Assembly (NCBI GenBank): GCA_030041295.1
Contig: JASHOD010000085.1
Location: 1 to 64,000, forward strand
Direction: 5' to 3'
Length of the DNA stretch: 64,000 nt
From: Nitrososphaerales archaeon
GTDB taxonomy: Archaea; Thermoproteota; Nitrososphaeria; Nitrososphaerales; CADDZS01
The first letter of the stretch is position 1; each line of letters begins with the position of its first letter. Of this stretch, positions 53,543-62,058 are shown one piece after another. The notes below the pieces were generated by a model that worked only from the letters and a program-made list of their open reading frames with translations, was not told the DNA's origin and made no database searches. The translations under genes and the position numbers were made by a program.

Positions 53543-54010
53543 GTGAAGGATGATCGGAGGGAAAGATACAATCCTATAACGGCCGAAGCACTTCGACAGG
53601 CTTTCGAAAAAAGAAGGCGACAAAGTACAGTGTCAGAAAGAGCCGAGATACCGACACAAGTGAAAAGACTTGGCATCATCCTGTATAGCTCTCCCACTAC
53701 TTCCCAATTCAAGTTCGGACTATCGATTGCAAGGAGCGCACTTGCCAAAGGGTACGGGGTACATTTGTTCGCTTGGGGCGATTCTGTGTATGGATTGGTC
53801 AAGTCTGGCATTGGCGATTATTTCCACGCATCCAATGAGTTCAAGGAATTATTGAATTCGAACGAATTCATATTAGATGTCTGCACCAGTTGCTGCAAGC
53901 AAAGAGGTCTCTCTAGTGATAATCTGATTTCAGGAGCGCACTTGAGCGGTACTCATAAGATTCCCGAGATGGTCAAAAACTGCCACAAAACCCTAGCTAT
54001 GATCCCGTAG
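53543..54010 (+). CDS. DsrE-family sulfur-relay protein (first of three)
   Basis: 155 residues from a GTG. A charged N-terminal extension of 40 residues precedes the DsrE fold (LGIILYSSPTTSQFKFGLSIARSALAKGYGVHLFAWGDSVY). The Cys motif CTSCCKQRG with SSDNLISGAHLSG is the DsrE/TusD sulfane-sulfur site. It is expected to accept and pass persulfide sulfur in the cytoplasm. It follows the NrfD gene by 51 bases and begins a run of five sulfur-related genes. Confidence 0.82.
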   Translation: MKDDRRERYNPITAEALRQAFEKRRRQSTVSERAEIPTQVKRLGIILYSSPTTSQFKFGLSIARSALAKGYGVHLFAWGDSVYGLVKSGIGDYFHASNEFKELLNSNEFILDVCTSCCKQRGLSSDNLISGAHLSGTHKIPEMVKNCHKTLAMIP

Positions 54011-54372
54011 AAATCAAGGGAAGAACGTTACTGATCGTTCGCAAGTCGCCATTTGGGAATCTGGATTCTTGGGAAGCTCTCCGACTTGCCCTTTCGTTCT
54101 ATGCTTCAGACTCGCCGATCGATATATTGTTCGAGGGCCCGGGAATCCTAAATTGGAAATCAGGTATTGAGGAGGAATCTCAGAACCCCGACTCTGTTTC
54201 AAGGCTAGTCGAAGACGTCACCAAGTTTGGAATTCATGTGTATATTGTTGAAGAGGATCTTCAATCTTATGGATTAGATCGAGATAATTTGGTATCGAAC
54301 CCTCCCAAGTTAATCGCAAGGGAGGAAGCAGCGATGATGATACTCGATCACGAGACGACGATGGCGGTGTGA
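54007..54372 (+). CDS. DsrE/TusC-like protein lacking a normal start codon
   Basis: About 121 residues: VEIKGRTLLIVRKSPFG, then LRLALSFYASDSPIDILFEGPG, LVEDVTKFGIHVYIVEEDL and a C-terminal helix, the TusC/DsrF-like pattern without the usual Cys. The frame is open from 53959, but the coding-like part begins near the stop of the preceding gene (54008-54010) and there is no ATG, GTG or TTG before 54109. Either a rare start codon or a -1 shift from the preceding gene (AMIP then VEIKGR) would be needed, or a base is missing. The given start is nominal. Confidence 0.68.
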   Translation, partial: VEIKGRTLLIVRKSPFGNLDSWEALRLALSFYASDSPIDILFEGPGILNWKSGIEEESQNPDSVSRLVEDVTKFGIHVYIVEEDLQSYGLDRDNLVSNPPKLIAREEAAMMILDHETTMAV

Positions 54373-54376
54373 GGCC

Positions 54377-54700
54377 GTGAGCAAAACCATTCTAGTCGTG
54401 ACAAGTAAGAATTTTTCTGAACTTGGCCATCTTCTGTCTGAAGTCAAGGCTCTCATAGCTGGCGGAGCGCATTTGAGATTTCTGTTATTCGGAGATGCGA
54501 CGTACTCGGCAACCAGAGATTCGATTGGGTCAACGATTGTTCAAGATCTTTTTCCTTCGGTCGAGTTCCTTGTGTCTAAACAAGACCTGAAAATTCGCGG
54601 TATAGAAGCTCAATTAGAGCGATCTGTCAAAGCTCTCGACTATGACGAGATCGTAGACCTCATAATGACGAATAATGACGAGGTCGTAAGCTATGTATGA
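54377..54700 (+). CDS. DsrE/DsrH-like small protein
   Basis: 107 residues from a GTG, 4 bases after the preceding stop. The sequence LVVTSKNFSELGHLLSEVKALIAGGAHLRFLLFGDATYS has the DsrE/DsrH fold pattern. It lacks cysteines, so it probably acts as a structural partner. With the two preceding genes it matches the three-member organisation of DsrEFH/TusBCD complexes. Confidence 0.72.
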   Translation: MSKTILVVTSKNFSELGHLLSEVKALIAGGAHLRFLLFGDATYSATRDSIGSTIVQDLFPSVEFLVSKQDLKIRGIEAQLERSVKALDYDEIVDLIMTNNDEVVSYV

Positions 54701-54712
54701 AAAAAGTGATAT

Positions 54713-54973
54713 GTGTTGAGTGATAACGAAAATTTAGAAACAGCAGTGGCGGATGAAACTCTCGATGTACTCGGAGAAATCTGTCCTTATCCTCAGCTAT
54801 ACACGAAGAAGAAGCTAGAGAAGATGCCGGCAGGCTCGATTTTGGAAATCTTGACCGACCACCCTCCCGCAGCCGAGGAAACTATTCCCGGATATTGCAA
54901 ACAAAAGAATTATCCGTTTGTAGTTACAAAAGACGGAGCAGTCTATAGGATCATCGTGAAGAAAACAAGGTAG
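54713..54973 (+). CDS. TusA/SirA-family sulfur carrier
   Basis: 86 residues. The signature C24-P25-Y-P (LGEICPYPQLYTKKKLEKM) is the persulfide-carrying site, followed by ILEILTDHPPAAEETIPGYCKQKNYP. It transfers sulfur between the DsrE-type complex and other acceptors. Within the molybdoenzyme/sulfur operon. Confidence 0.9.
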   Translation: MLSDNENLETAVADETLDVLGEICPYPQLYTKKKLEKMPAGSILEILTDHPPAAEETIPGYCKQKNYPFVVTKDGAVYRIIVKKTR

Positions 54974-55000
54974 AAATTGAGAGAGGCAGGCTAGGAAAAT

Positions 55001-56110
55001 ATGATATCTCTCTCGGAGGAGAGCGTCCTGATAATTTATGCTGCACTAGGGATCGTTCTAGGTCTTACCTTAGAGCGGGGGCGTATCTGCTTCGTCTCGG
55101 CCTTTAGGGATGTCTTCATGTTCAAGAACCCCTGGCTCTTGAATGGTATTCTGATTAGTATCGGATCAACAGCGATTGCGACAGGAGTATTGTCAGATTA
55201 TCTAGGCATTCGTCCGATTATGCTTGGAACGAGCTGGCTCGTGATTATTGGTGGTCTAATATTTGGATTGGGTGTTTCGCTCGCGGGTGCATGCACGTCC
55301 GGGATGCTCTTTAGAATTCCAGAGGGGTATGTCGCAAACCTCCTTGAGCTTGTCGGTTTCTCAGCTGGAATTTTACTTTGGGCGGAATTTCTCGAGGTGC
55401 CTTTATCGCACTTGTATTCATCTCCTATCAGCATCTACTCAATTGTTGGTCTTAGGCCTGATGTTTACTCGCTTCTAACCGGAGCCGTATTCATAATCGC
55501 AGGTCTCTATCTCAGTAGATTCGTTCCGAAAAAGACTCCGACAAAGAGTGAGAGCCAAGCGCGTTGGACATTAGATCCCAGGCGAGCGTGGGATCCGAGA
55601 CTTGCAGGATTGATTCTCGCAGGCATAGTCGTAGTGATGTTTATAGTGACACCTACGTCGCTCCTTGGCTTCACCGCTCCTTATGCCACTTTAGGGGCCT
55701 GGACCTTGAGCGCCGTCGGGGTTACCATGAGAAGCGTACCTTGGGTCGGACAGGGGTACCTAGGAGTTTACCCCTTGTTAGTACTCACGATATGTGGATT
55801 CGTCGGCGCGGCCTTGGGCGCAGGGGCAGGAAGGAATTTCAGAGTTCGAATTCCAAAGAGCAAGACGCGGTTGATTCAAGGAGCCGTAGGAGGGCTATTG
55901 GCTGGATTCGGAGCAGGAGTTGGGCTAGGATGTAATATCGGTAACTTCTTTGTGGGATTTGGCGAAAGGATGGATCTTGCCGCAGTACTGTTTGCGCCAG
56001 GACTGATTTTAGGCATTTATCTCGGTTTCAAAATCGATTCTATTTTGGTGGCAAGAGATTTCAAGAAGATCGAATCTCGAACACTTTCGAAAAAATCAGT
56101 TTCTCACTGA
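55001..56110 (+). CDS. YeeE/YedE (TsuA-like) thiosulfate-type transporter
   Basis: 369 residues, about nine to ten membrane helices. The three conserved Cys of the family are present: C30 (RICFVSAFRD), C98 (AGACTSGM) and the Cys in VGLGCNIGNFF near residue 310. In TsuA these line the pore and relay thiosulfate. The pairing with TusA directly upstream (27 bases) is typical. It probably imports thiosulfate or a related sulfur compound for the relay proteins. Confidence 0.9.
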   Translation: MISLSEESVLIIYAALGIVLGLTLERGRICFVSAFRDVFMFKNPWLLNGILISIGSTAIATGVLSDYLGIRPIMLGTSWLVIIGGLIFGLGVSLAGACTSGMLFRIPEGYVANLLELVGFSAGILLWAEFLEVPLSHLYSSPISIYSIVGLRPDVYSLLTGAVFIIAGLYLSRFVPKKTPTKSESQARWTLDPRRAWDPRLAGLILAGIVVVMFIVTPTSLLGFTAPYATLGAWTLSAVGVTMRSVPWVGQGYLGVYPLLVLTICGFVGAALGAGAGRNFRVRIPKSKTRLIQGAVGGLLAGFGAGVGLGCNIGNFFVGFGERMDLAAVLFAPGLILGIYLGFKIDSILVARDFKKIESRTLSKKSVSH

Positions 56111-56189
56111 AACCATTGTCAAGAGAGAAAGTTACTGTCAGGACAGATTTTTGGTCCAGAATTTGAATCTCTTTCTTTGAGGCCTCTTG

Positions 56190-56369
56190 TTATCGCCGGG
56201 ATCTTTTTTCCCTGCAGATCAGGCATTCACTTCCATCGTGAAGTGTAACTGCCGGGATATCTGGATATCTTGGATGTCTTTCACATTCAAAGCATACAGC
56301 ATAGATTAGATTACTCGTAGTTGAATTGGAGTCTCTAACCGAAATCGAAATCAGTCTTTGTTTCGACAT
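56190..56369 (-). CDS. Small zinc-binding protein
   Basis: About 59 residues from the ATG at 56369 (MSKQRLISISV). Two Cys pairs (CFEC and CLIC) around PDIPAVTLHDGSE suggest a compact zinc knuckle. It is convergent with the transporter gene. No function known. Confidence 0.5.
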   Translation of the reverse strand: MSKQRLISISVRDSNSTTSNLIYAVCFECERHPRYPDIPAVTLHDGSECLICREKRSRR

Positions 56370-56497
56370 TGTTATTCTCATCAAGATTCTCTTAAGTCAC
56401 AAGTATATTGGGTCTGACCCTAACCTGTTAGGGAATGACTCGAAAGAGTATGAAGAAAGAATAGCTTACGTACTAACTAAATCGGACCAAAGAATTG

Positions 56498-57736
56498 CTA
56501 AGCGGCAACCACCATATTTCGTAGTTCGCTTCTATGGCGCCAGATATCCTTGTCAATATCCACATTGAACCCAGCTCCCCCTGGCGGCACGATCCCATAT
56601 TTCTCGTAGATTTCGGCGAGGCCATATTTCACTTTGCGATAATAATCTAATCCTGGAGCTTTTGCGTTTCCCATTACAGGTCGACCGAATGGAATCCAAA
56701 GTGACGCCATTGCAACGATTCCATCTTGTGCGAGTGTCTCTGCCCCTTGAAGGAAGCTGTCTACGGATTCCAGTCCAACAACAAAAGTACTACAAGCTTT
56801 GTTTGGGCCGTATTCCTTCGCTATGTATTTTAGGGCGTCGAAGTGTCTCTTACGCGTGGTGAATTTTACCTTTCCAGGAGTGATTATTGGCGCAAATTTC
56901 TCGTCCCAGACTTCAAGGCTGCATGCAACACGATCTGCACCTGCATGAAAAATTTGATCCAGCATTCTTGGATCACTCGGCGGTGTTGTGAAGATGAGTA
57001 CTTCACCTTTAAGATTTCTTAGACCCGCCACAGAATCAATCTCCCTCAAAAGTTCAGAAATAATGTGACATTCAGCTTGAGGATTCATAGTCGATCCCCC
57101 AGTTATTTGGAGGTAATCTCCAATATTTTCCTTGTTGACAGCATAGTCAACAATTTCCGCGGCGTCTCTTGCAGATGGTATAGGCGGCTCCGGTTTGTGC
57201 TTCTTCGCTAGTTGCTCTGAGATTCCTCCCGTGTAACAAAATTGGCACGAATAACCTGCCCGGGCGAGCTCGCATGGCCAAAGGCTTTGGAATGCGACAC
57301 AATCGGTTCCCTGAAGAACCGCGTTTCCGACAAAAGGCAAACCACTTGATGTCTTTTGGTTATAGAAATCTGATTTCGGAGGGAACCGAACATCCGTAAT
57401 CTTCTCCCCATTGTACGAAAGGACTGGTTCTCCAGATTCTGACATCTTGAGATCAAGTGGTTTCCATCCACCAAAGAAAGTTCCCATTTGTTTTAGTGAT
57501 TCTAAGGACATTGCTTGCTTTATGTATCTCAGATGCAAAGCAACATCGGTCAGTTGGGCTATAGTGCCATCAGGCAAAATGACACAATTACATGTAAGTG
57601 GGTTTGGATTAATCCTAAATCTTTGACCGAATTCTGTGTATACATCATCTTTGACCTTCACTCCTCGGGTTACGATTAGTGCTTTTAGATCAAGCGAGTC
57701 TATATCGGTCCCCTCAAATTGATATTTTTGAAGCAA
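56498..57736 (-). CDS. Radical SAM protein with unusual cysteine spacing
   Basis: 412 residues. The cluster site is probably C155-x8-C164-x2-C167 (WPCELARAGYSCQFCYTGG) instead of Cx3Cx2C. A glycine-rich SAM segment follows (LQITGGSTMNPQ), and the barrel continues (VLIFTTPPSDPRMLDQIFHAGADRVACSLEVWDE). The C-terminal part has FGRPVMGNAKAPGLDYYRKVKYGL. The first 140 residues form an unknown N-terminal domain. Reaction unknown. It is under the shared operator at 57790-57807. Confidence 0.82.
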   Translation of the reverse strand: MLQKYQFEGTDIDSLDLKALIVTRGVKVKDDVYTEFGQRFRINPNPLTCNCVILPDGTIAQLTDVALHLRYIKQAMSLESLKQMGTFFGGWKPLDLKMSESGEPVLSYNGEKITDVRFPPKSDFYNQKTSSGLPFVGNAVLQGTDCVAFQSLWPCELARAGYSCQFCYTGGISEQLAKKHKPEPPIPSARDAAEIVDYAVNKENIGDYLQITGGSTMNPQAECHIISELLREIDSVAGLRNLKGEVLIFTTPPSDPRMLDQIFHAGADRVACSLEVWDEKFAPIITPGKVKFTTRKRHFDALKYIAKEYGPNKACSTFVVGLESVDSFLQGAETLAQDGIVAMASLWIPFGRPVMGNAKAPGLDYYRKVKYGLAEIYEKYGIVPPGGAGFNVDIDKDIWRHRSELRNMVVAA

Positions 57737-57789
57737 ATGCTACATCAAGTAATCATTATCCCACTAATTTCGATTTAAGAGGTGTCCCA

Positions 57790-57807
57790 ATTATCAGAAG
57801 TGAGAAT
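57790..57807 (-). promoter_or_regulatory. Shared operator, radical SAM gene promoter
   Basis: ATTATCAG-AA-GTGAGAAT, 11-12 bp from the TATA-like CGATTTAA (57771-57778). Confidence 0.75.
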
Positions 57808-57814
57808 TGTCTCA

Positions 57815-57832
57815 ATTATCAGAAATGGGAAT
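57815..57832 (+). promoter_or_regulatory. Second tandem copy of the shared operator
   Basis: ATTATCAG-AA-ATGGGAAT, centred 25 bp from the first copy and placed about 10-12 bp from a TATA-like CATAATAA (57843-57850) that would serve the plus-strand gene at 57884. Confidence 0.65.
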
Positions 57833-57883
57833 TGGGGTATTTCATAATAAGCCCAAGAACAAATTAATTGTCAGAATTCTTAA

Positions 57884-58150
57884 TTGAAGAGTGAAGCAAA
57901 TCAAGCAAATATTCCGAACATTGTTGCTTGGAAAAAATGGACTGGAATTGGACTAATCTTTCTTTCAGGCGCTTGGTTTGCGTGTATATTCATAGTGCCT
58001 TTCACTGGATTTTCGCTAACGATCAAGGCTGTCTTGGGAACTGTATTTTTCTTTTTGATGGAAGGAACATTCTATCTGGGGTTGTTCATAGTTGGAAAGC
58101 AACTACTATCCAAATATTGGAAATCAATAAGATCCAAGTTTCACTTTTGA
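57884..58150 (+). CDS. Small two-to-three-helix membrane protein (transporter-suffix-like)
   Basis: 88 residues from a TTG. WKKWTGIGLIFLSGAWFACIFIVPFTGFSL then KAVLGTVFFFLMEGTFYLGLFIVGKQLLSKY matches the pattern of transporter suffix-domain proteins, of unknown role. The start lies about 34 bases after a TATA-like element, so nearly leaderless, under the second operator copy. Confidence 0.65.
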   Translation: MKSEANQANIPNIVAWKKWTGIGLIFLSGAWFACIFIVPFTGFSLTIKAVLGTVFFFLMEGTFYLGLFIVGKQLLSKYWKSIRSKFHF

Positions 58151-58235
58151 TCTTGTAAATTGACTGGCCAAGTATGGCCCTACTCATAGGCCGTATGGCG
58201 GACTTGGCACTCAATAAGTATAGAAGATCCGATTA

Positions 58236-59063
58236 CTAGTTGTGCACGTGGATTTGCAATTTATGAATGAAATTGAGGTTCCCTTTCAAAAACCAAATCA
58301 GGATTGCAAGTATGACAGAGATTACAGCAGCGATAGTCAGATAGTGAAACAAGCCGAGAAATTCGTACCAATGGGTGCCGAGGTAAAGTCCTGTATAGAC
58401 CAGGGTGGCGCTCCAAAGGAAGCAACCTAGGGTCGTATAAATGATGTACTTTGCCATATTCATCCTTGCCGCGCCCGCAGGGAATGAAATTATCGTTCTC
58501 ACCCCGGGGATTACGCGGGTAAAGAAAACTGCTTTGGCCCCGTGCTGATCAAACCATCGCTGGGCTCTTTCGAGCTGAAGCGTGTTCTTCACTTCTGGTC
58601 TTTCCAGAAAAGATGAGGAGCGACCTAATTTGCCTATTACTCCGCCAATGTAATAGTCAACGACTGATCCGCCAATTCCAGCGATAGTGGAGATTAGGAT
58701 CACAACCCACGCATCAAACTTACCTACCGATGCGAGATACCCAGAAAAAGGAAGCGTCACCTCACTGGGTATCGGGAGAGACATGTTCTCCAAGAACATA
58801 AGAACAAAGATTCCCGGATACCCGAGTGTTGAAACGGTAATTGTCACGCCTTTGAATGTCATAATCAAGATTGACTGAATGAAGTCCCAGAAAGAAGCTG
58901 CCAAGAGAGAGATACCACTAGCAAGAATATCCTGTACAGAGTCCAACGAGAGGAACAAGCCCAGAAGTCCAAGGCCAGCGAATGTAAAAGCCAGGACGGT
59001 CAGATTGGTTCGTGAAAGATGCATTTTTCTCTGACCAATTCTTTTCTTTACTCTCTGATCCAT
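58236..59063 (-). CDS. DedA-family membrane protein
   Basis: 275 residues. DedA/VTT pattern: GYPGIFVLMFLENMSLPIPSEVTLPFSGYLAS, then GGSVVDYYIGGVIGKLG, FFTRVIPGVRTIISFPAGAARMNMAKYI. An extra N-terminal helix precedes. Members of this family scramble polar lipids across membranes or act in membrane homeostasis. It begins one base after the stop of the B12-type radical SAM gene, so it is the third gene of a possible lipid operon. Confidence 0.88.
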   Translation of the reverse strand: MDQRVKKRIGQRKMHLSRTNLTVLAFTFAGLGLLGLFLSLDSVQDILASGISLLAASFWDFIQSILIMTFKGVTITVSTLGYPGIFVLMFLENMSLPIPSEVTLPFSGYLASVGKFDAWVVILISTIAGIGGSVVDYYIGGVIGKLGRSSSFLERPEVKNTLQLERAQRWFDQHGAKAVFFTRVIPGVRTIISFPAGAARMNMAKYIIYTTLGCFLWSATLVYTGLYLGTHWYEFLGLFHYLTIAAVISVILAILIWFLKGNLNFIHKLQIHVHN

Positions 59064-59064
59064 C

Positions 59065-60480
59065 CTAGTCTAGGTTTCTCACAGTAGTAAAGGCCTTTGC
59101 GTAGCGAGAGACGTCCTCCTTCGTCCTGATTCGAGTCACTTGACCCAGTATATACCGCGGCCTTAGGTAAAATTCTCGGTAGGCCTTTCTACTGTATTCT
59201 TGGACAAGCTCCTTTGTCAAGGTCTTTGTAACATACGGTAGCTCTTCGGCGGAGAACATGAGATACTTGTCCCAAGCCACTTCTTGCGAAAGTTCGCCTC
59301 TTTCCTTTGCAATCTTAAAGAGCTCGGTTCCTGGAAGCGGCGTGGTTATGTGAAAAACCGCCACATCGAGGTCTAAACTCTTTGCAAAATCGATTGTCTG
59401 CTGCATGGTTTCTTCAGTTTCTCCTGGTAGTCCGAGCATGAAAAACGCTCTAACTCGAAGGCCGTTCCTCCGAGAGAAGTGCACGGCACGCCTTACCAGA
59501 TCCATTGTAATTCCTTTGTGAATACTCTTCAGAATTTCTGGATTACCGCTTTCAACGCCATAATCAACCTGCCAGCAGCCTGCCTTCTTCATGGCGTGCA
59601 GTACTTCCTGGCTCATGTTGGCGACGCGGGCCACACAAGACCACTCGATGTCGAGTTTCCTATCCTGAATCTCTTTGCAAATCTGTAACACTCTTATTGG
59701 ATGCAGGTTGAAGGTGTCGTCCCAGAACCTGATCTCTCGAGCATGATGTTTTGAAATCAAAAGTTCCATTTCGTCCACGATGTTAGGGGAACTCCGCTCC
59801 CTGTACAGGTTTCCGAAAACGGATCGATCACAAAAGATGCAATGGTGGGGGCAACCACGGCTTGAGATTATTGTACCGAGCGGGAGCCTTCGGTATGAAG
59901 ACTGACTGGGGTGGTACACGCTCAGGGGTGGTAAGCTGTCCCTGTCCGGAAAGGGGAGGGAGTCGAGATTCTTTATGTACTCTCGGCTAGGGGTAATCCT
60001 AACTTCGTCGCTTGTCTTGTCTCTGTAGGTAATTCCTTTGACGTTGCTTAGATCTTTGCCCGCCTCGATGGTTTCGAGCAGTTCGAAGGCTGTGAGTTCA
60101 CCCTCTCCCATTACTCCATAGTCAAAAACAGGATCGCTCATCGTCTCAAAGGGAAGCGAAGTGACGTGGGCCCCGCCGATGATAATCGGGACGCCTATTT
60201 CCTCCTTTAGCTTCTCGGCAACTTTGGCCGTACTCAAATAAGAAGGCGTCGTTGCGGAGATTCCGATTATGTCCGGGTGGAAGGATTTGACATCCGTGAC
60301 TAGTTTTGGCACAGTCAGTCTTAGGGCAGCCGCGTCAATCAACTGAACTATTTCTCCGCCCTGCTTGAGATAGGAGGAAAGATAAGCCAGACCAAGTGGT
60401 TGTTGGAGGCTCCCCGTAGCAGAAAGCTCGCCGAAAAAGTCGTCTAGCGTGGATGGAGGACTGATCAGCGAGATTCGCAT
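59065..60480 (-). CDS. B12-binding-domain radical SAM protein
   Basis: 471 residues. The N-terminal cobalamin-binding-type Rossmann domain (LGLAYLSSYLKQGGEIVQLIDAAAL, PDIIGISATTPSY, PIIIGGAHVTSLP) lacks the DxHxxG motif. Radical SAM cluster CPHHCIFC near residue 208, then RFWDDTFN, GVESGNPEILKSIHKG, RAFFMLGLPGETEETM. Members of this class include the archaeal GDGT ring synthases and calditol synthase as well as methyltransferases. The gene lies between a tetraether-synthase-like gene and dedA, which favours a lipid substrate; this is inference. Confidence 0.85.
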   Translation of the reverse strand: MRISLISPPSTLDDFFGELSATGSLQQPLGLAYLSSYLKQGGEIVQLIDAAALRLTVPKLVTDVKSFHPDIIGISATTPSYLSTAKVAEKLKEEIGVPIIIGGAHVTSLPFETMSDPVFDYGVMGEGELTAFELLETIEAGKDLSNVKGITYRDKTSDEVRITPSREYIKNLDSLPFPDRDSLPPLSVYHPSQSSYRRLPLGTIISSRGCPHHCIFCDRSVFGNLYRERSSPNIVDEMELLISKHHAREIRFWDDTFNLHPIRVLQICKEIQDRKLDIEWSCVARVANMSQEVLHAMKKAGCWQVDYGVESGNPEILKSIHKGITMDLVRRAVHFSRRNGLRVRAFFMLGLPGETEETMQQTIDFAKSLDLDVAVFHITTPLPGTELFKIAKERGELSQEVAWDKYLMFSAEELPYVTKTLTKELVQEYSRKAYREFYLRPRYILGQVTRIRTKEDVSRYAKAFTTVRNLD

Positions 60481-60513
60481 GCCGTGTTTCTCTTCTTTCC
60501 CTTTTTCGCCGAA

Positions 60514-61932
60514 CTATTCCTTCATTGTCGGGAGCTGCTGTTTTCCCCGGTACAGGTTATTGTATGCGCAAAAAGGAATCAACTTGTCTTCTTGGGTTGC
60601 GACGTGAATGCAACACTTCTTGATTCGCTCTGTGTCGAAATTCCAAACATCTTGGAACGCGTGAATTTGGATAGTCATGACGTCTTTCGCGGGCCTGAGC
60701 TTCGGTGATAGGACGTCGATGTTTTTGATGACCCTCTGAGACCCTGGGATTGCGGACATTGACCACAATTTATCTATCGCCTGTGATATCCAGTCGCAGC
60801 CTTCGGGACCGCAGGTCACCTTATCGCCGTAGACATCAAGGTAGGCTTTCACGTCGAGATAGTCGGTAATCGGAAAGAGAGTCCTTCCATCATTGAACGC
60901 ATATGTCATCGTGCTGCAACGATTGTCCGGGCAGGGAACCGGGATGAAGTCTTGAACGCTAATCTCGCCCTTTGTCTGAAGCTCTATCTCTCGAAGAACA
61001 TCGGGTATCGTTAGCCTTTGTGAGGCATTCAAGAACTCCTTCGGGTATCTTCCTACGAATGCGATCGGTGCGAAGTTAACTCCGTCGATATGTCTTTTCT
61101 TTGCAAACTCGATGATTCCTCCGATTTGGTCGACGTTTACTCCGGGAACCAACGTGGCTGAAACTGTGATAGAAAGGCCCGCGTTGATGGCCGTATCTAT
61201 CGCCTTGACCTTCGTATCGAAAAGTGGCACCCCTCTAGTCTTTAGGAATATTTCATCATTCAATCCGTCGAGCGAGATAGCTACCTCCGTCAGGCCTTCC
61301 GACGCGAGCTCGTCCAATAGCTGCGGTCTTTTTGAGACTACGATTCCATTGGTTGATAACGTGATGTCGTTGAAACCCATAGAGTGGGCCATCTTGATAA
61401 TTTCCCTCAAATCTCGCCTCGTTGTTGGTTCTCCACCCGTAACATTGATTGATGGTGGCGAAACCTCTGATCGCAAAAGAAGTTCGAGCATCCCACGGAT
61501 CTGTTCCAAGGATGGTGTCTTCTCCGGCCCGGCGTTTGCATCCATATAACAAACCGGACAATCGAGATTACACCTGTTGGTGGTCTCAACCAACGCCGCG
61601 CATGTATGCTGCAGATGCTCTGAACAAATGCCGCAGTCCAGAGGACAATTGCCCGTGTACTCTGAAGAATAGTTCTTGACTAAATGAAGCTTCCCCGGCA
61701 GATTATACGAGAAAGAATCTTCGTATAGTTTTGAATCAGAAGAAATTAGAGCAATCGTCCTGCCGTGCTTTGAACAGTCTTTCTGCATCAGCACTTTTCC
61801 ATTTGAATAATACACGGTTGCCGGAATAATCATCTTGCAGGTTGGGCAAATGCTGGTTGTGAGTCTTCCGGAATGAGTTTCCGGTTTTGCTGGCGCCTTC
61901 TGGGTTCTTGAAATCACCGTCTCAAGCGTCAA
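60514..61932 (-). CDS. Tes/MJ0619-like multi-cluster radical SAM protein
   Basis: 472 residues. Extra N-terminal metal-site motifs CPTC and CSKHG, then GNCPLDCGICSEHLQHTC, and the radical SAM motif CNLDCPVC near residue 120 with INVTGGEPTTRRDLREI. The C-terminal part has CPDNRCSTM, CGPEGCDW and a last CCIHV/FCAYN. This layout is that of tetraether synthase (Tes, which joins lipid tails in archaeal membranes) and of MJ0619-type pterin methyltransferases. TATA TTATTTAA at 61977-61984 and the shared operator control it. Lipid coupling is favoured by its operon partners but not proved. Confidence 0.82.
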   Translation of the reverse strand: MTLETVISRTQKAPAKPETHSGRLTTSICPTCKMIIPATVYYSNGKVLMQKDCSKHGRTIALISSDSKLYEDSFSYNLPGKLHLVKNYSSEYTGNCPLDCGICSEHLQHTCAALVETTNRCNLDCPVCYMDANAGPEKTPSLEQIRGMLELLLRSEVSPPSINVTGGEPTTRRDLREIIKMAHSMGFNDITLSTNGIVVSKRPQLLDELASEGLTEVAISLDGLNDEIFLKTRGVPLFDTKVKAIDTAINAGLSITVSATLVPGVNVDQIGGIIEFAKKRHIDGVNFAPIAFVGRYPKEFLNASQRLTIPDVLREIELQTKGEISVQDFIPVPCPDNRCSTMTYAFNDGRTLFPITDYLDVKAYLDVYGDKVTCGPEGCDWISQAIDKLWSMSAIPGSQRVIKNIDVLSPKLRPAKDVMTIQIHAFQDVWNFDTERIKKCCIHVATQEDKLIPFCAYNNLYRGKQQLPTMKE

Positions 61933-61996
61933 TTATTAAGATATACACTCCTACTCGATTAAAATAACTCACTTCGTTATTTAAGAGGGGAACACG

Positions 61997-62014
61997 ATTC
62001 TCATTATTGAGAAT
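61997..62014. promoter_or_regulatory. Shared 18-bp operator between divergent promoters
   Basis: ATTCTCAT-TA-TTGAGAAT, extended by CG on both sides. TATA TTATTTAA lies 12 bp away for the minus-strand gene (61977-61984) and CTTAATTT 12 bp away for the plus-strand gene (62027-62034). One site is centred between two promoters. Confidence 0.88.
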
Positions 62015-62058
62015 CGTCGCGAGCTTCTTAATTTCCGGGTTCGAGAACTTATCTTGAA

